A stretch of DNA of 44,151 bases from Gammaproteobacteria bacterium (GTDB lineage: Bacteria > Pseudomonadota > Gammaproteobacteria > Pseudomonadales > Azotimanducaceae), in assembly GCA_005799745.1 (NCBI GenBank), contig SYFY01000171.1, positions 1 to 44,151 of the forward strand, in the 5' to 3' direction. Every line of letters starts with the position of its first letter. Within the stretch, counting starts at the first letter, position 1. Below are positions 7,669 to 16,500 of the stretch, in pieces. The position numbers and the translations under genes are program-made. The notes under the pieces are model-generated. The model made no database searches, was not told the DNA's origin, and saw only the letters and a program-made list of their open reading frames with translations.

Positions 7669-9819
7669 TCAACCCTCGTCGATGCTCCGCTTTGCCTGCG
7701 GCGCAGGGGCAAGTCCCTCGACTGCGGCGACCTGACGGGTGAGGTTCATGAAGTCCACCAGAATCAGACCGGTTTCGCGTAGCAGTGCGTCTTCTTCGGG
7801 AGGAATCTTCTCGGGTTCTGCCGTGGCGTCTTCATCCTCTTCTTCAAGTTCTTTGAGGGACGCGAGCACCGATTTCCCTTTGATTTTGCGCAGATCGTTT
7901 TCGAGGGCCAGTCGCCACGCGTCCTCTTCGACCTGTTCTTTGCGGCGCAGCGCTTCGTTCAGAGAGATGTGTGTACGGGCGCTGGTTTCATCGGCCTTGG
8001 CCATAAGATCGCGCAGGTATTCAAAGTCCGGATCAGCGGCGACACGTCGTTCGTGCAGCGACTTGAGCTGTGGCAGGACTTCCTGCATGTCGCCATAACG
8101 GCGATAGAGAGCCGGCTGGATCATGTCCCAGGGTAGGGCGTCGTCGAGGCTCGATTCGCCGATCAGTTTGGTGTCATAGAGTTCGGGCAGATCCAGGTCG
8201 GGCAACACACCTTGATGCTGCGTCGATTGGCCAGAGATGCGATAGAACTTCGCCTGGGTGATCTTGATCTGGCCGCGGTGCAACGGTACCAGCGTTTGTA
8301 CTGTGCCTTTGCCAAACGTCTGACTACCAACAACGAGCCCGCGTCCGTAGTCCTGAATCGCACCGGCGAAAATCTCCGAAGCTGAAGCTGACAGGCGATT
8401 GACGAGTACGGCCATGGGTCCCGTCCAGGCAACGGAGCTGTCGTTGTCGACGTAAACGTTGGCGTTGCGGCGCGCCGTTTTGACTTGAACCGTCGGCCCT
8501 GTTTCGATGAAGAGACCGGTTAATGAATCGGCTTCCTGCAGCGAACCACCCCCGTTGTTGCGTAGATCAACGATCAGCGCCTGAGCACCTTCTGCACGCA
8601 ACTCGTCGATCAGACGCGCGACATCGCGGGTGGTCGACTTGTAGTCCGGGTCACCTTCGGATTGGGCTTTGAAGTCGGCGTAGAACGTCGGCACTTCGAT
8701 GATGCCGAGTTTGTAGGCTTTGCCCTGGTTGTTCAGCGTCAGCAGCTTCTTCTGGGCAGATTGTTCTTCGAGCTGCACGGTATTGCGAACGATGCTGATG
8801 ACACGCGCCGGCGCGGTCTCGCCTTCTTTGGGAAGCACTTCGAGACGAACCGTCGTCCCCTTGTGACCACGAATCAGATCAACGACGTCATCAAGCCGCC
8901 AACCGACAACATCAATCAGTGGACCTTTGTCACCTTGGCCGACGCTGATGATCCGTTCTGCCGGTTTGAGGTTACCGGCTTTGTCGGCAGGACCCGCCGG
9001 TACAAGTCTAACGACAGAGATGTAGTCGTCTTCACTCTGCAGCACCGCACCAATGCCCTCCAGGGACAACGACATGTTGATGTCGAAGTTCTGCGAGGTT
9101 CGCGGCGAGAAATACTGGGTGTGCGGATCAAACGTGCTCGCAAAGGCGTTGATATACGTCTGGAAGACGTCTTCGCTCTTCGTTTGCAGTGTCTGCTTGA
9201 GCCGGTTGCGGTAACGCTTGCCGAGCACTTCGACGATTTCTACGATGGGCTTGTCGTTTAACTTCATCGCCAGCGCGGCGGATTTCAGTCGTTTGCGCCA
9301 GAGGTCGTCGAGTTCCGCCCGGGACTTTGCCCACGGCGCGTCTTTACGTTCGATCTCGATAGACTCGTCAGCGCTGAAGTCGTACGTGGCGAGCTTTGTC
9401 TCAATTTCTCGGATCAAAAAATTGAGGCGGTCGAGTTGACGGTCTTGATAGAGATTAAAAATCGCGTAGGCGGGTTTGATGTCAGATCGTTTCAGCGAGT
9501 CATCCAGGGCGTATCGAAAGTCCTCGAGGGTCTGCATGTCCGCCTGGAGGAAATACATACGCTGGTTGTCGAGGCTTTCGACGTACTTGTCGAATACCTC
9601 ACTCGACAAACTGTCGTCGATGTCCTTGCGCAGGTAGTGTCCGGTGCGCATCTGCTCAACGATGATGTAGCTCGCCCGTTCGTGGGTGGAGAGAGGCTTA
9701 AGTGCAGAGGGCGCCGGCGTGGCGAGTGTGGAAGGCGCGACCTTTTCGGCGAGTAACGGTGTGGCAAACCCACACAGCAGTGCTCCGGTGATCACGATTC
9801 CCTTGCGCAACAGCTTCAT
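7669..9819 (-). CDS. prc: Tail-specific periplasmic protease Prc (C-terminal processing peptidase)
   Basis: An S41A serine peptidase that degrades or trims periplasmic proteins from non-polar C-termini and controls cell-wall hydrolases in relatives. It is 716 residues, as for E. coli Prc (682) plus a slightly longer tail. The order is a signal peptide (about 1-24, ending FATPLLA), an N-terminal helical region, a PDZ domain (about 245-340), then the protease core with LSASASEIFAGAIQDYG and FGKGTVQ. These give a Ser479/Lys504 dyad. The C-terminal region is acidic (ELEEEDEDATAEPEKIPPEED). The start is supported by GAGGAGG about 12 bases upstream. The stop is followed at once by a 12-bp palindrome. 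Confidence 0.95.
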   Translation of the reverse strand: MKLLRKGIVITGALLCGFATPLLAEKVAPSTLATPAPSALKPLSTHERASYIIVEQMRTGHYLRKDIDDSLSSEVFDKYVESLDNQRMYFLQADMQTLEDFRYALDDSLKRSDIKPAYAIFNLYQDRQLDRLNFLIREIETKLATYDFSADESIEIERKDAPWAKSRAELDDLWRKRLKSAALAMKLNDKPIVEIVEVLGKRYRNRLKQTLQTKSEDVFQTYINAFASTFDPHTQYFSPRTSQNFDINMSLSLEGIGAVLQSEDDYISVVRLVPAGPADKAGNLKPAERIISVGQGDKGPLIDVVGWRLDDVVDLIRGHKGTTVRLEVLPKEGETAPARVISIVRNTVQLEEQSAQKKLLTLNNQGKAYKLGIIEVPTFYADFKAQSEGDPDYKSTTRDVARLIDELRAEGAQALIVDLRNNGGGSLQEADSLTGLFIETGPTVQVKTARRNANVYVDNDSSVAWTGPMAVLVNRLSASASEIFAGAIQDYGRGLVVGSQTFGKGTVQTLVPLHRGQIKITQAKFYRISGQSTQHQGVLPDLDLPELYDTKLIGESSLDDALPWDMIQPALYRRYGDMQEVLPQLKSLHERRVAADPDFEYLRDLMAKADETSARTHISLNEALRRKEQVEEDAWRLALENDLRKIKGKSVLASLKELEEEDEDATAEPEKIPPEEDALLRETGLILVDFMNLTRQVAAVEGLAPAPQAKRSIDEG

Positions 9820-10256
9820 TTGACTGCAAACCTCCTCGGTACGGCCTGCCTAGGTCCAACCGGTGGTTGTGAACCACGGGTGGATTCATAGGCTCGACCT
9901 TCGTTCATCGCCAGTGTGCCATGGAATTTCTCTTCTATGGCGTCTTTGGGCGCGTTCAGTCGTGACGGGGCAAACGAATCCTGGTGCGAATCTGCGCCTG
10001 GAGTGTGGCAAGTACCGATAGGTTCAGTGCCTTCAGTGGTTGGGGTGGTACTGCCCAGGACCCCACACATATCCGCTCCGCACGAGGTGTGGTGCTTGCG
10101 CGAATCTGCGTGTAGGGTGCTCCCGCCCGTTAATCCGGAGCTTATCACCGGGCGTTCTCCTGACTGTTGGTTGAATGTAATCGGGCGGCTCTCTTTCGGA
10201 ATGGTATTGGGTGCGTGACAGGATCGCACTTCGTCCTCACTAACTTTGGAGTCCCC
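9820..10256. other. 437-base divergent spacer between prc and the FKBP gene
   Basis: This region should hold promoters for both divergent genes. I see no RNA gene or repeat. A 137-codon open frame on the minus strand ends in an ATGA overlap with prc, but it uses rare codons, including the AGG AGG that forms the prc ribosome binding site, and has no protein-like features, so I do not call it a gene. Confidence 0.5.
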
Positions 10257-10988
10257 ATGTCTTTGATAGTTCCCGGCAGTGCTGCGCGCTCGCTCCGAAC
10301 CCGTTCTGCCGTTGCAGCATTGGTCGCCGTGATGGCCTTACCCGCTGCCCCTGCGGCATTCGCCGCACCGTCTACTGCGCCCCTTGAAACTGACATGAAA
10401 CGTGCGAGTTATCTGATCGGTTATCGAGCAGCTATGCAGGTCATGCAGCAGGTTGGCACGGTGGTCGACGCGGCAGCCGCTCAGGCGGGCTTCGCAGATT
10501 CAATCGCACAATCGCCGTCACGCGTCGATGAGACGCAGGCACAACTGGCGTTTGAAGCGATGGGTAAGGCACTCGAAGCCAAGAATGCCGAAGCAGGCAA
10601 GGCAGCAGTTGCTGCGGGTGATGCGTTCCGTGCCGCCAATGCCAAAAAGGCCGGCGTGAAAACCACAGCCTCCGGGCTGCAGTACGAAGTTCTGAAAGCC
10701 GGTACGGGCCCGAAGCCCACGGCGGAACAAACGGTGAGCGTGCATTACACCGGCACACTCGTGGACGGCAAAGTTTTCGACAGCTCAGTACAGCGTGGTC
10801 AGCCGGCCGAATTCCCCGTGGGTCAAGTCATTCAAGGTTGGGTTGAGGCACTGCAGTTGATGCCTGTGGGCTCGAAATGGCGCCTCGTCATTCCGCCGGC
10901 CATTGCCTACGGCGAACGTGGCGCGCCACCGGATATCGCGCCTAATGCAACCTTGGTGTTTGAAGTAGAGCTGCTGGGAATCAAATAA
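10257..10988 (+). CDS. Exported FKBP-type peptidyl-prolyl isomerase (FkpA/Mip-like)
   Basis: Catalyses cis-trans isomerisation of prolyl bonds in the periplasm. The 243-residue product has a signal peptide (ATG 10257, preceded by TTTGGAG; core AALVAVMALPAAPAAFA). An FKBP_N dimerisation region with long Ala-rich helices follows (about 40-130), then the FKBP catalytic domain (about 140-243). Typical FKBP elements are SVHYTGTLVDGKVFDSS, FPVGQVIQGWVEAL and AYGERGAP, ending NATLVFEVELLGI. An earlier in-frame start at 10167 would place the signal peptide internally and is rejected. It lies back to back with prc, so two periplasmic quality-control genes share a divergent promoter region. Confidence 0.93.
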   Translation: MSLIVPGSAARSLRTRSAVAALVAVMALPAAPAAFAAPSTAPLETDMKRASYLIGYRAAMQVMQQVGTVVDAAAAQAGFADSIAQSPSRVDETQAQLAFEAMGKALEAKNAEAGKAAVAAGDAFRAANAKKAGVKTTASGLQYEVLKAGTGPKPTAEQTVSVHYTGTLVDGKVFDSSVQRGQPAEFPVGQVIQGWVEALQLMPVGSKWRLVIPPAIAYGERGAPPDIAPNATLVFEVELLGIK

Positions 10989-11007
10989 CCCAGAACACGG
11001 GCCAAGA

Positions 11008-11409
11008 ATGGAGCAACCAGAAGGTAGCGGCGCACCGCTGAAGAAAAAGTCGGGAACGGAAAACGCCGGGCCTGACTCTTTTCGCCATCGATATCGGGAA
11101 AAACCCGACATCGGTCGAAAATCGCCGGTTCGACTTGAAAGGCTCACCCGCACCATCGTCCTGGCCTCGGTCGCTTTTGGCGCGATCATGCTTTACCTCG
11201 TTCGGGATCTCGGGCTCGACGGGGGGCAGCTGCTCGAATACGCCAAAGCGGCCGTTGTCTTTGTGCTGACTTTTTTGGCCTTAGGCGTCGTGCTGGGCGG
11301 CCTCATCGTGGCCATTCGACGATTCTTCGACCGTCGATCGGATATCAGTGAAGGGGCTTCATCAACCGATCTGGACGTGGGAGAAAAGCCCGGTCGTAGT
11401 CCAGACTGA
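11008..11409 (+). CDS. Small membrane protein of unknown function
   Basis: 133 residues. A charged, disordered N-terminus (about 1-40) is followed by two predicted membrane segments (about residues 46-64, TIVLASVAFGAIMLYLV, and 82-104, AVVFVLTFLALGVVLGGLIVA), then a basic stop-transfer (RRFFDRR) and an acidic tail. It lies 19 bases after the FKBP gene, so is probably co-transcribed with it. Its 3' end overlaps the 3' end of the convergent signal-peptidase gene by 65 bases. I do not recognise a family. Confidence 0.65.
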   Translation: MEQPEGSGAPLKKKSGTENAGPDSFRHRYREKPDIGRKSPVRLERLTRTIVLASVAFGAIMLYLVRDLGLDGGQLLEYAKAAVVFVLTFLALGVVLGGLIVAIRRFFDRRSDISEGASSTDLDVGEKPGRSPD

Positions 11410-12072
11410 AGGCGACTGTCATCGCTTGGCCGAGAATGCGGTCTCGATCCACAAATCCGAAATGCCGTGAATCAAAACTCTCGTGGCGGTTGTCTCCCAT
11501 GAGGAGATAGGCGTCCATCGGCACCGTCACGGGACCAAAACCGGTCGAGTCACTGCCGACGTTTTCCAGTGCGATCAAGTGAGTATGCCCGTCGATCTGC
11601 TCCAGAATGCTGAGGTGACCTTTCGCGCCAGCGTGGGCTACAAATCGAGCCGTCTTGCCGTTGATCACGAGCACATCGCCTTGCATGGCAATGGTGTCAC
11701 CGGGCAATCCAATCACACGCTTGACGTACAACGTGCCATCCACAGGTGAAGTGAAAGCGACGATATCGCCTCTAGCGGGATGGCTGTGTCGCCATAGTGG
11801 CGTATGAGTAAAGGGGATACGAAGATCGTAGGCGCGTTTGTCCACGACAACGTGGTCACCGCAGCGATGGTGGGTGCCATTGAGCCTGTTGGGACGTGGT
11901 TCCATTCGAGAATTACGCTGCGAAACACTACGAGTAGTGACATGAAGAGCAAAAACGGTGCGAGGCTTCGGGAAGGAGATGCACCCTGTGTTTCGATCGC
12001 TGGCAACGCATCAACGTCGGTGATCACAACGGCGCTCGGCACGGAACGGGCAACAACTTGGCTGGTGCGCAA
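11345..12072 (-). pseudogene. lepB: Signal peptidase I, frameshifted
   Basis: S26 family leader peptidase that cuts signal peptides at the outer face of the inner membrane. The N-terminal frame (12072 to about 11862) has one membrane segment (SLAPFLLFMSLLVVFRSVIL) and the catalytic Ser motif VPTGSMAPTI. The remaining frame (about 11861 to 11345) holds GDHVVVDKRAYDLRIPF, the general-base Lys in YVKRVIGLPGD, and the box E motif MGDNRHESFDSRHFGFV. One base is missing between the two, near 11861-11866 in GCTGCGGTGACC. Restored, the protein would be about 243 residues with a single anchor. It stands alone rather than beside lepA-rnc-era, so may be a second copy, or the frameshift is a sequence error. 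Confidence 0.85.
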
Positions 12073-12251
12073 ACTACGGCTCCAGAAAACGGATCGACCG
12101 CGCGAACGTGGTCGAGGAAGCCGTCATCCTACGCAGGTGGTGACGTGCCGGTGTTCCCCGGTTTGCTGAGCCTGTGCGCGGGATGTGGCTGTCGTGAGGC
12201 GGATGTGAGCAACGGCTTAAGCGGCTTGTTGAGAATTACTTGACCGCGTGA

Positions 12252-12277
12252 GGAAGGTCTGGCTAATCAGACCTTCC
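12252..12277. repeat. Intergenic palindrome, copy 2
   Basis: A 10-bp perfect stem (GGAAGGTCTG with CAGACCTTCC) around GCTAAT. It shares the whole GGAAGGTCTG..TAATCAGACCTTCC pattern with 7637-7664. It lies 14 bases past the DUF1244 stop codon on the minus strand, again at a gene 3' end. Nothing else is seen in the 12073-12290 gap. Confidence 0.72.
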
Positions 12278-12290
12278 CCAAGGGACGGTC

Positions 12291-12578
12291 TCAGTGTTTG
12301 TGCGACTGATCCATCTTGGCGAGTGCATCGGGCGAGGCTTCTTTCTGGAACTTCGACTTCCACTCGCTGTAGGGCATGCCGTACACCCGCTCGCGCGCTT
12401 TTTCGTAGTCAACCGTTTCGCCCCCGTCGGCTGCAGCAGCGACATACCACTTGGCCAGACAGTTCCGACAGAAGCCGGCGAGGTTCATGAGATCGATGTT
12501 CTGCACGTCTTTGTTTTGATCGAGGTGCTCGAGCAAACGACGGAAGACTGCGGCTTCAATTTCAGTGGTCGACGGCAT
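12291..12578 (-). CDS. DUF1244 family protein
   Basis: A 95-residue soluble protein carrying the signature DVQNIDLMNLAGFCRNCLAKW, whose two cysteines suggest a small metal- or redox-linked helical fold. DUF1244 proteins are widespread in proteobacteria and have no established function. The ATG at 12578 (MPSTTEIEAAVFRRLL) is preferred over the upstream in-frame start at 12647, which would add a non-conserved hydrophobic stretch. It is followed by a palindromic hairpin. Confidence 0.9.
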   Translation of the reverse strand: MPSTTEIEAAVFRRLLEHLDQNKDVQNIDLMNLAGFCRNCLAKWYVAAAADGGETVDYEKARERVYGMPYSEWKSKFQKEASPDALAKMDQSHKH

Positions 12579-12706
12579 GTTGAACGAACTCTGGAAAAGC
12601 TTGGGTGCGGATATTAAGCGCAATACTAGCCCCAGCATTAGCCCCAATATCAGCGTTAGGCGCCGAGGTTCTGGAAACTGCCTGATCTTCCTTTGCCTGA
12701 AATCCT

Positions 12707-12736
12707 TTGAGTGATCTTTATTGGATTTTGTTTAAT
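12707..12736 (+). promoter_or_regulatory. Predicted promoter of the TerC-family gene
   Basis: TTGAGT (12707-12712) and TTTAAT (12731-12736), 18 bases apart, in a locally AT-rich stretch. The expected start, near 12743, leaves a leader of only about 26 bases, ending with TAGGAG before ATG 12769. Confidence 0.45.
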
Positions 12737-12768
12737 CTCACGTGCTGCTTTGACGGTAGGAGTGCTGC

Positions 12769-13551
12769 ATGGATTTTCTGACCCCGGAACTGATTGGCGC
12801 TTTTTTTACGCTGACTGCGCTGGAGATTGTCCTCGGGATCGACAACATCATCTTCATCTCGATCCTCACGGGTCGACTGCCCCCCGAACAACAAGCCAAG
12901 GCGCGTTTCATGGGGTTGGGTCTCGCGATGATCATGCGCATCGGGCTCTTGCTTTCGCTTGCGTGGGTGATGAGTCTGACGGCAGATCTCTTTGAAGTGA
13001 TGGGCAATGGCATTTCCGGAAGGGACATCATCCTGCTGGTCGGTGGCGCGTTTCTGATTTTCAAAGCGACTCGCGAAATTCATAACTCGCTGGAAGGCGA
13101 AGCCGAGGGTGGGGGTGGTGTAGGTCAAGCCACGTTTTTCGGCGTCTTGGCGCAGGTTGCTGTGATCGACATGGTATTTTCCCTGGATTCGGTCATCACA
13201 GCAGTGGGTCTTGTCAGCGAAGTCAGTATCATGGTGGCGGCGATCATCATTGCGGTCGGGGTCATGATGTTCGCGGCTGGTCCCATCAGCCGGTTCGTCG
13301 AAGATCACCCGACGATCAAAATGTTGGCGCTGTCGTTCCTCGTGCTCATCGGCTTCACGCTGATGGGAGAGGGCATGGACGTACATACGCCCAAGGGTTA
13401 CATCTACTTTGCCATGGCCTTTTCGTTTGGCGTGGAGCTGCTCAACATTCGCGTCAAGAAAAAGCGGGCCGATCACGTGCACTTGCGCGCGGCGCAGTTT
13501 GGTGCTGTCGCAGCCGAAGATTCGCGGCCCGGGAAAGGCTCCGGCACGTGA
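12769..13551 (+). CDS. TerC family integral membrane protein
   Basis: 260 residues with about seven hydrophobic segments and the family signature EIVLGIDNIIFI near the N-terminus. A second half-motif, DMVFSLDSVITA, gives the paired acidic residues within membrane helices typical of TerC proteins. Relatives are linked to tellurite resistance and, in some bacteria, to manganese export that metallates exoenzymes; which applies here cannot be read from the sequence. A Gly-rich cytoplasmic loop (EAEGGGGVG) separates the halves. TAGGAG precedes the ATG at good spacing. It is close to the PP2C gene and may be co-transcribed with it. Confidence 0.9.
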   Translation: MDFLTPELIGAFFTLTALEIVLGIDNIIFISILTGRLPPEQQAKARFMGLGLAMIMRIGLLLSLAWVMSLTADLFEVMGNGISGRDIILLVGGAFLIFKATREIHNSLEGEAEGGGGVGQATFFGVLAQVAVIDMVFSLDSVITAVGLVSEVSIMVAAIIIAVGVMMFAAGPISRFVEDHPTIKMLALSFLVLIGFTLMGEGMDVHTPKGYIYFAMAFSFGVELLNIRVKKKRADHVHLRAAQFGAVAAEDSRPGKGSGT

Positions 13552-13590
13552 CGTTGCAAACCTCGTTATCGGGGCGACACGTTGGCTGAC

Positions 13591-14324
13591 ATGTCAATTC
13601 ACGGTGAGGGGCTAACTGCTCAAATGGTTGAGCGCTCCCACACGGGACGGATTCGTGCGCGTAATGAAGACGCCTGTGTGATTGCGCCCGAGGATGGCTT
13701 GGCCATTCTCGCCGACGGCATGGGGGGCTCGCTGCCGGAGATGTAGCGAGTCGGACGGTAGTCGGCGGGCTACGCAGCAAGTTATTGCGTCGGGCGGCGC
13801 GTCATCCCGATGTGCTCGCGATGGCGATTCGCCAGGTCGATCAGCGGCTGCAAAAACTGGCTAACGAACAGCTCGGCTCTGGCAGCATGGGAACAACACT
13901 CGTGGTCTGGCAGCGCGCTGACCGGCGTTCTGCGCTGATTGCCCATGTGGGTGACAGTCGGTGTTATCGCGAGCATCACGGCCACCTTACGCAAATCACC
14001 CGCGACCATTCGGTGGTGCAGATGCAGGTGGATGCCGAGCTCATCTCGTCCGAAGATGCATTCACAGCATCCAATCGTCATCTCATTACCCAGGCGATCG
14101 GCTTAGGCGAGCCGCTTAGTATCGACGTTGTCGAATCTCCTCTGGCTTCAGGGGATCGTTTTTTGCTGTGTTCGGATGGACTGACTGACATGGTTTCGCC
14201 AAACGGATTGGCGGAGTTGTTTAAGGCCCACAAGGACAATCAAACGCTCGCGGATGCGCTTCTCAATGCTGCCCTGGATGCCGGTGGACGCGATAACGTC
14301 TCGCTGATCCTCATTGGCATATAA
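13591..14324 (+). pseudogene. PP2C-type Ser/Thr protein phosphatase, frameshifted
   Basis: A metal-dependent phosphatase of the bacterial Stp1 type. The first frame (13591-13745) gives RSHTGRIRARNEDA and LADGMGG, which supply metal-binding Asp residues, then ends at TAG 13744. The second frame resumes AGDVASRTVVGGL and continues with GTTLVV, AHVGDSR, CSDGLTDMV and GGRDNVSLIL to TAA 14324. The switch falls in a run of six G at 13722-13727; a seventh G restores one 245-codon frame reading MGGLAAGDVAS. A homopolymer miscount is therefore the likeliest cause. No partner kinase is nearby. ATG 13624 is an alternative start. Confidence 0.85.
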
Positions 14325-14351
14325 TCGCTTTGTCCTTTTGAAGTACTTCAC

Positions 14352-14696
14352 ATGAACCGTGCCGAACGCATTGAAGCGACACTTGCGGTAGCCTTGCCGC
14401 TCAAACACCTCGAAGTCAGCAACGAAAGCAGCGGGCATCATGTGCCTGCTGGTTCGGAAACCCATTTCAAAGTGATCCTGGTTGCGGATGGGTTTGAAGG
14501 CGTCACGCGAATTGCCCGCCATCGGCAGGTGAATGCTCTGATCGCGCCGGAGTTTGAATTGGGTTTGCACGCACTCGCTATCCACGCGTATACCCAACCG
14601 GAATGGGAAAAACGGCATGGTCTCGCGCCCATGTCGCCACCCTGCGCCGGTGGAGGGGCGGGTGGGTCCAAAGGGCAGCAGGGCCCTCAGGTTTGA
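14352..14696 (+). CDS. bolA: BolA family protein
   Basis: A 114-residue member of the BolA/IbaG family, class II KH-like fold proteins that work with monothiol glutaredoxins in iron-sulfur cluster trafficking and can bind DNA. Conserved elements are NESSGHHVPAGSETHFKV, FEGVTRIARHRQVN and LHALAIHAYTQPEWE. The stretch after about residue 88 (SPPCAGGGAGGSKGQQG) is a low-complexity Gly-rich tail beyond the usual fold. It sits 4 bases ahead of trhO, so the two are probably translated from one message. No glutaredoxin gene is in view. Confidence 0.92.
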   Translation: MNRAERIEATLAVALPLKHLEVSNESSGHHVPAGSETHFKVILVADGFEGVTRIARHRQVNALIAPEFELGLHALAIHAYTQPEWEKRHGLAPMSPPCAGGGAGGSKGQQGPQV

Positions 14697-14700
14697 GTGA

Positions 14701-15639
14701 ATGGAAGTCTGCACGTTCTATCGGTTTGTGACGCTTTCAGATCTCGCAGCGATTCAGGCGAGGCTCCTCGCGCTCGGTGATTCTTTGGGGCTGCGTGGCA
14801 CCATTCTCATCGCCACCGAAGGAGTCAACTCTACGATGTCCGGTGATCGTGATGCGCTGGAACGATTCCTGATGGGGGTGAGGGAAGTGCCCGGGCTCGA
14901 AGATCTGACGGCAAAGTTTTCGCGCGCTGAAGAAGGAAACGATGTTTTTCATCGACTCAAGGTGCGTATCAAGACTGAAATCGTGACCTTGGGCGTTCCC
15001 GGTGTGAGGCCAGAACGACATACCGGTGAGCATGTAGATGCAGCCCGTTGGAATGTGCTGCTCGCTGATCCCGATGTCGTGGTTATCGACACGCGCAATC
15101 GATACGAGTGTGCGATCGGGACTTTTCCTGGCGCATTGCAACCCGAAACGGATGCCTTCCGTGAATTTCCGCAGTGGGTTGAATCGCATCTCGACCCGGC
15201 TAAACACCGGCGAGTGGCGATGTTCTGCACAGGCGGTATCCGTTGCGAAAAAGCATCGGCATTTATGTTGCAAGCTGGATTTGAATCCGTGTATCAGCTG
15301 GATGGCGGCATTCTGCGTTATCTCGAAACCGTCGAGCCGACGGGCAATCAGTGGCAGGGTGAGTGTTTTGTCTTCGATCAGCGGGTTTCTGTTGATGAGA
15401 CGCTGAGTGAGGGTGATTACAGCCAATGTTTCGCGTGTAGGCATCCGCTGTCAGCGCTGGATCGTCAACGTCCCGAATTCGCGGAAGGGATTAGCTGCCC
15501 ACACTGTGCCGGTACCTTTGATGCCGGTCAGGTCGCAGGTTTTGTTGAGCGTCGTCGTCAGGTGCTACTCGCCGAGAAGCGCGGCCACAAACATGTAGGC
15601 GAGCGTCAGACACACGGGAAGTCGATACGATCCGATTAG
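14701..15639 (+). CDS. trhO: tRNA uridine-34 hydroxylase TrhO (rhodanese family)
   Basis: The oxygen-dependent tRNA hydroxylase (formerly YceA) makes 5-hydroxyuridine at the wobble position. It is 312 residues. An N-terminal acylphosphatase-like domain (about 1-95, with RGTILIATEGVNST) precedes a rhodanese domain with active-site loop FCTGGIRCEKAS (C176 and C182). The C-terminal tail has CFACRHPL and CPHCAG cysteine pairs that may bind zinc. ATG 14701 follows the bolA stop by 4 bases. It converges with tesA across a short spacer carrying a degenerate palindrome. Confidence 0.94.
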   Translation: MEVCTFYRFVTLSDLAAIQARLLALGDSLGLRGTILIATEGVNSTMSGDRDALERFLMGVREVPGLEDLTAKFSRAEEGNDVFHRLKVRIKTEIVTLGVPGVRPERHTGEHVDAARWNVLLADPDVVVIDTRNRYECAIGTFPGALQPETDAFREFPQWVESHLDPAKHRRVAMFCTGGIRCEKASAFMLQAGFESVYQLDGGILRYLETVEPTGNQWQGECFVFDQRVSVDETLSEGDYSQCFACRHPLSALDRQRPEFAEGISCPHCAGTFDAGQVAGFVERRRQVLLAEKRGHKHVGERQTHGKSIRSD

Positions 15640-15652
15640 TCAGACCTTCCTT
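15617..15652. repeat. Intergenic palindrome, degenerate copy 3
   Basis: The right half, TTAGTCAGACCTTCCTT, matches copies 1 and 2. The left half is decayed, leaving GGAAGTC to pair with GACCTTCC across a bulge. It lies at the trhO end, facing the tesA end, consistent with the 3'-end placement of the other two copies. Confidence 0.5.
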
Positions 15653-15657
15653 AGGAT

Positions 15658-16371
15658 TTAATCCACCAGCAGTGGCGAGAGCTTCGGCCACACGGCGTCC
15701 AGCATGGCCGGTTGTGCATCACGTGTCGGATGGATGCCATCACTCTGCATCCAACCTTTTTTGAGCGCGACATCCTCGAGCAGGAACGGCACCAGCGGAA
15801 TTTCATTTTCTTCCGCCAGCGAGGCGTAAGTACCGCGAAACGACGCCGTATAGCGGGCGCCATAGTTGGGTGGGATTTGCATGCCGACCAACAACGGCAC
15901 AGCGCCGGCTTCCTTGGTCAAGTCGATCATCCGTTGCAGATTGGCGCGCATGCGATTGATCGGGTAACCACGCAGGCCATCGTTACCGCCGAGTTCCAGA
16001 ATGACGACGTCGGGCGTGTGTTCAGCGAGTGCCCGCGGCAATCGTACAAGCCCGCCACCCGTGGTTTCGCCACTGATGCTCGCATTCACGACACGGCCCC
16101 GTGTCGGACCCGCTTGCAGTTTTTTCTCAAGCAGTGCGACCCAGCCGTCTTCGCGTTGAATGCCGTAGGCCGCACTGATACTGTCGCCCAGCACCAGAAC
16201 CACCGGCCCCACTGCCAGTACGTTTGCAGCGCTTAAGGGTAACAACCAAGCGACTATCAAAAATGCCCCGATCGCCCTGACCCGACCCGGGTTCCAGGCA
16301 CAAGCGGACAGATTCTTGCCGCGTGAGATGATTCGGGAAGAGAGGCATCGAGTTTTTCGAGTGATCGCCAT
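15658..16371 (-). CDS. tesA: Periplasmic SGNH esterase TesA (acyl-CoA thioesterase I / lysophospholipase L1)
   Basis: Multifunctional GDSL hydrolase acting on thioesters and lysophospholipids in the periplasm. Block I is LVLGDSISAAYG (Ser64), the oxyanion-hole Gly and Asn lie in SISGETTGGG and ELGGNDGLRG, and the Asp211/His214 pair is in SDGIHPT. The signal sequence is long: a basic N-region (about 1-32) before IGAFLIVAWLLPLSA. The 237-residue length is a little above the family norm because of this, so the true start could be further in, but no better Met is available. It diverges from ybbA, as in many proteobacteria. Confidence 0.93.
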   Translation of the reverse strand: MAITRKTRCLSSRIISRGKNLSACAWNPGRVRAIGAFLIVAWLLPLSAANVLAVGPVVLVLGDSISAAYGIQREDGWVALLEKKLQAGPTRGRVVNASISGETTGGGLVRLPRALAEHTPDVVILELGGNDGLRGYPINRMRANLQRMIDLTKEAGAVPLLVGMQIPPNYGARYTASFRGTYASLAEENEIPLVPFLLEDVALKKGWMQSDGIHPTRDAQPAMLDAVWPKLSPLLVD

Positions 16372-16500
16372 ACCGGGTACGCATAGGATGGTGGTTTGGG
16401 TAGCGCCTGCCTCGACTCAGAACCACCTTGTGTGGCCAAAGATCAAGACGGCGCGCGCAGTTTCTCATGAACCGCTCCAGGGAGCAGCGTCAATCGCGCC

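Noticed and set aside
9816-10229. A 137-codon minus-strand open frame ending in an ATGA overlap with prc
   Set aside because: The overlap looks operon-like, but the frame includes the prc ribosome binding site as AGG AGG codons, is rich in Cys/His/Thr/Pro without any domain pattern, and runs through what should be a divergent promoter region.
12661-12768. A yybP-ykoY manganese riboswitch before the TerC-family gene
   Set aside because: The best promoter leaves only about 26 bases of leader, too short for that riboswitch, and its conserved loops are not seen.
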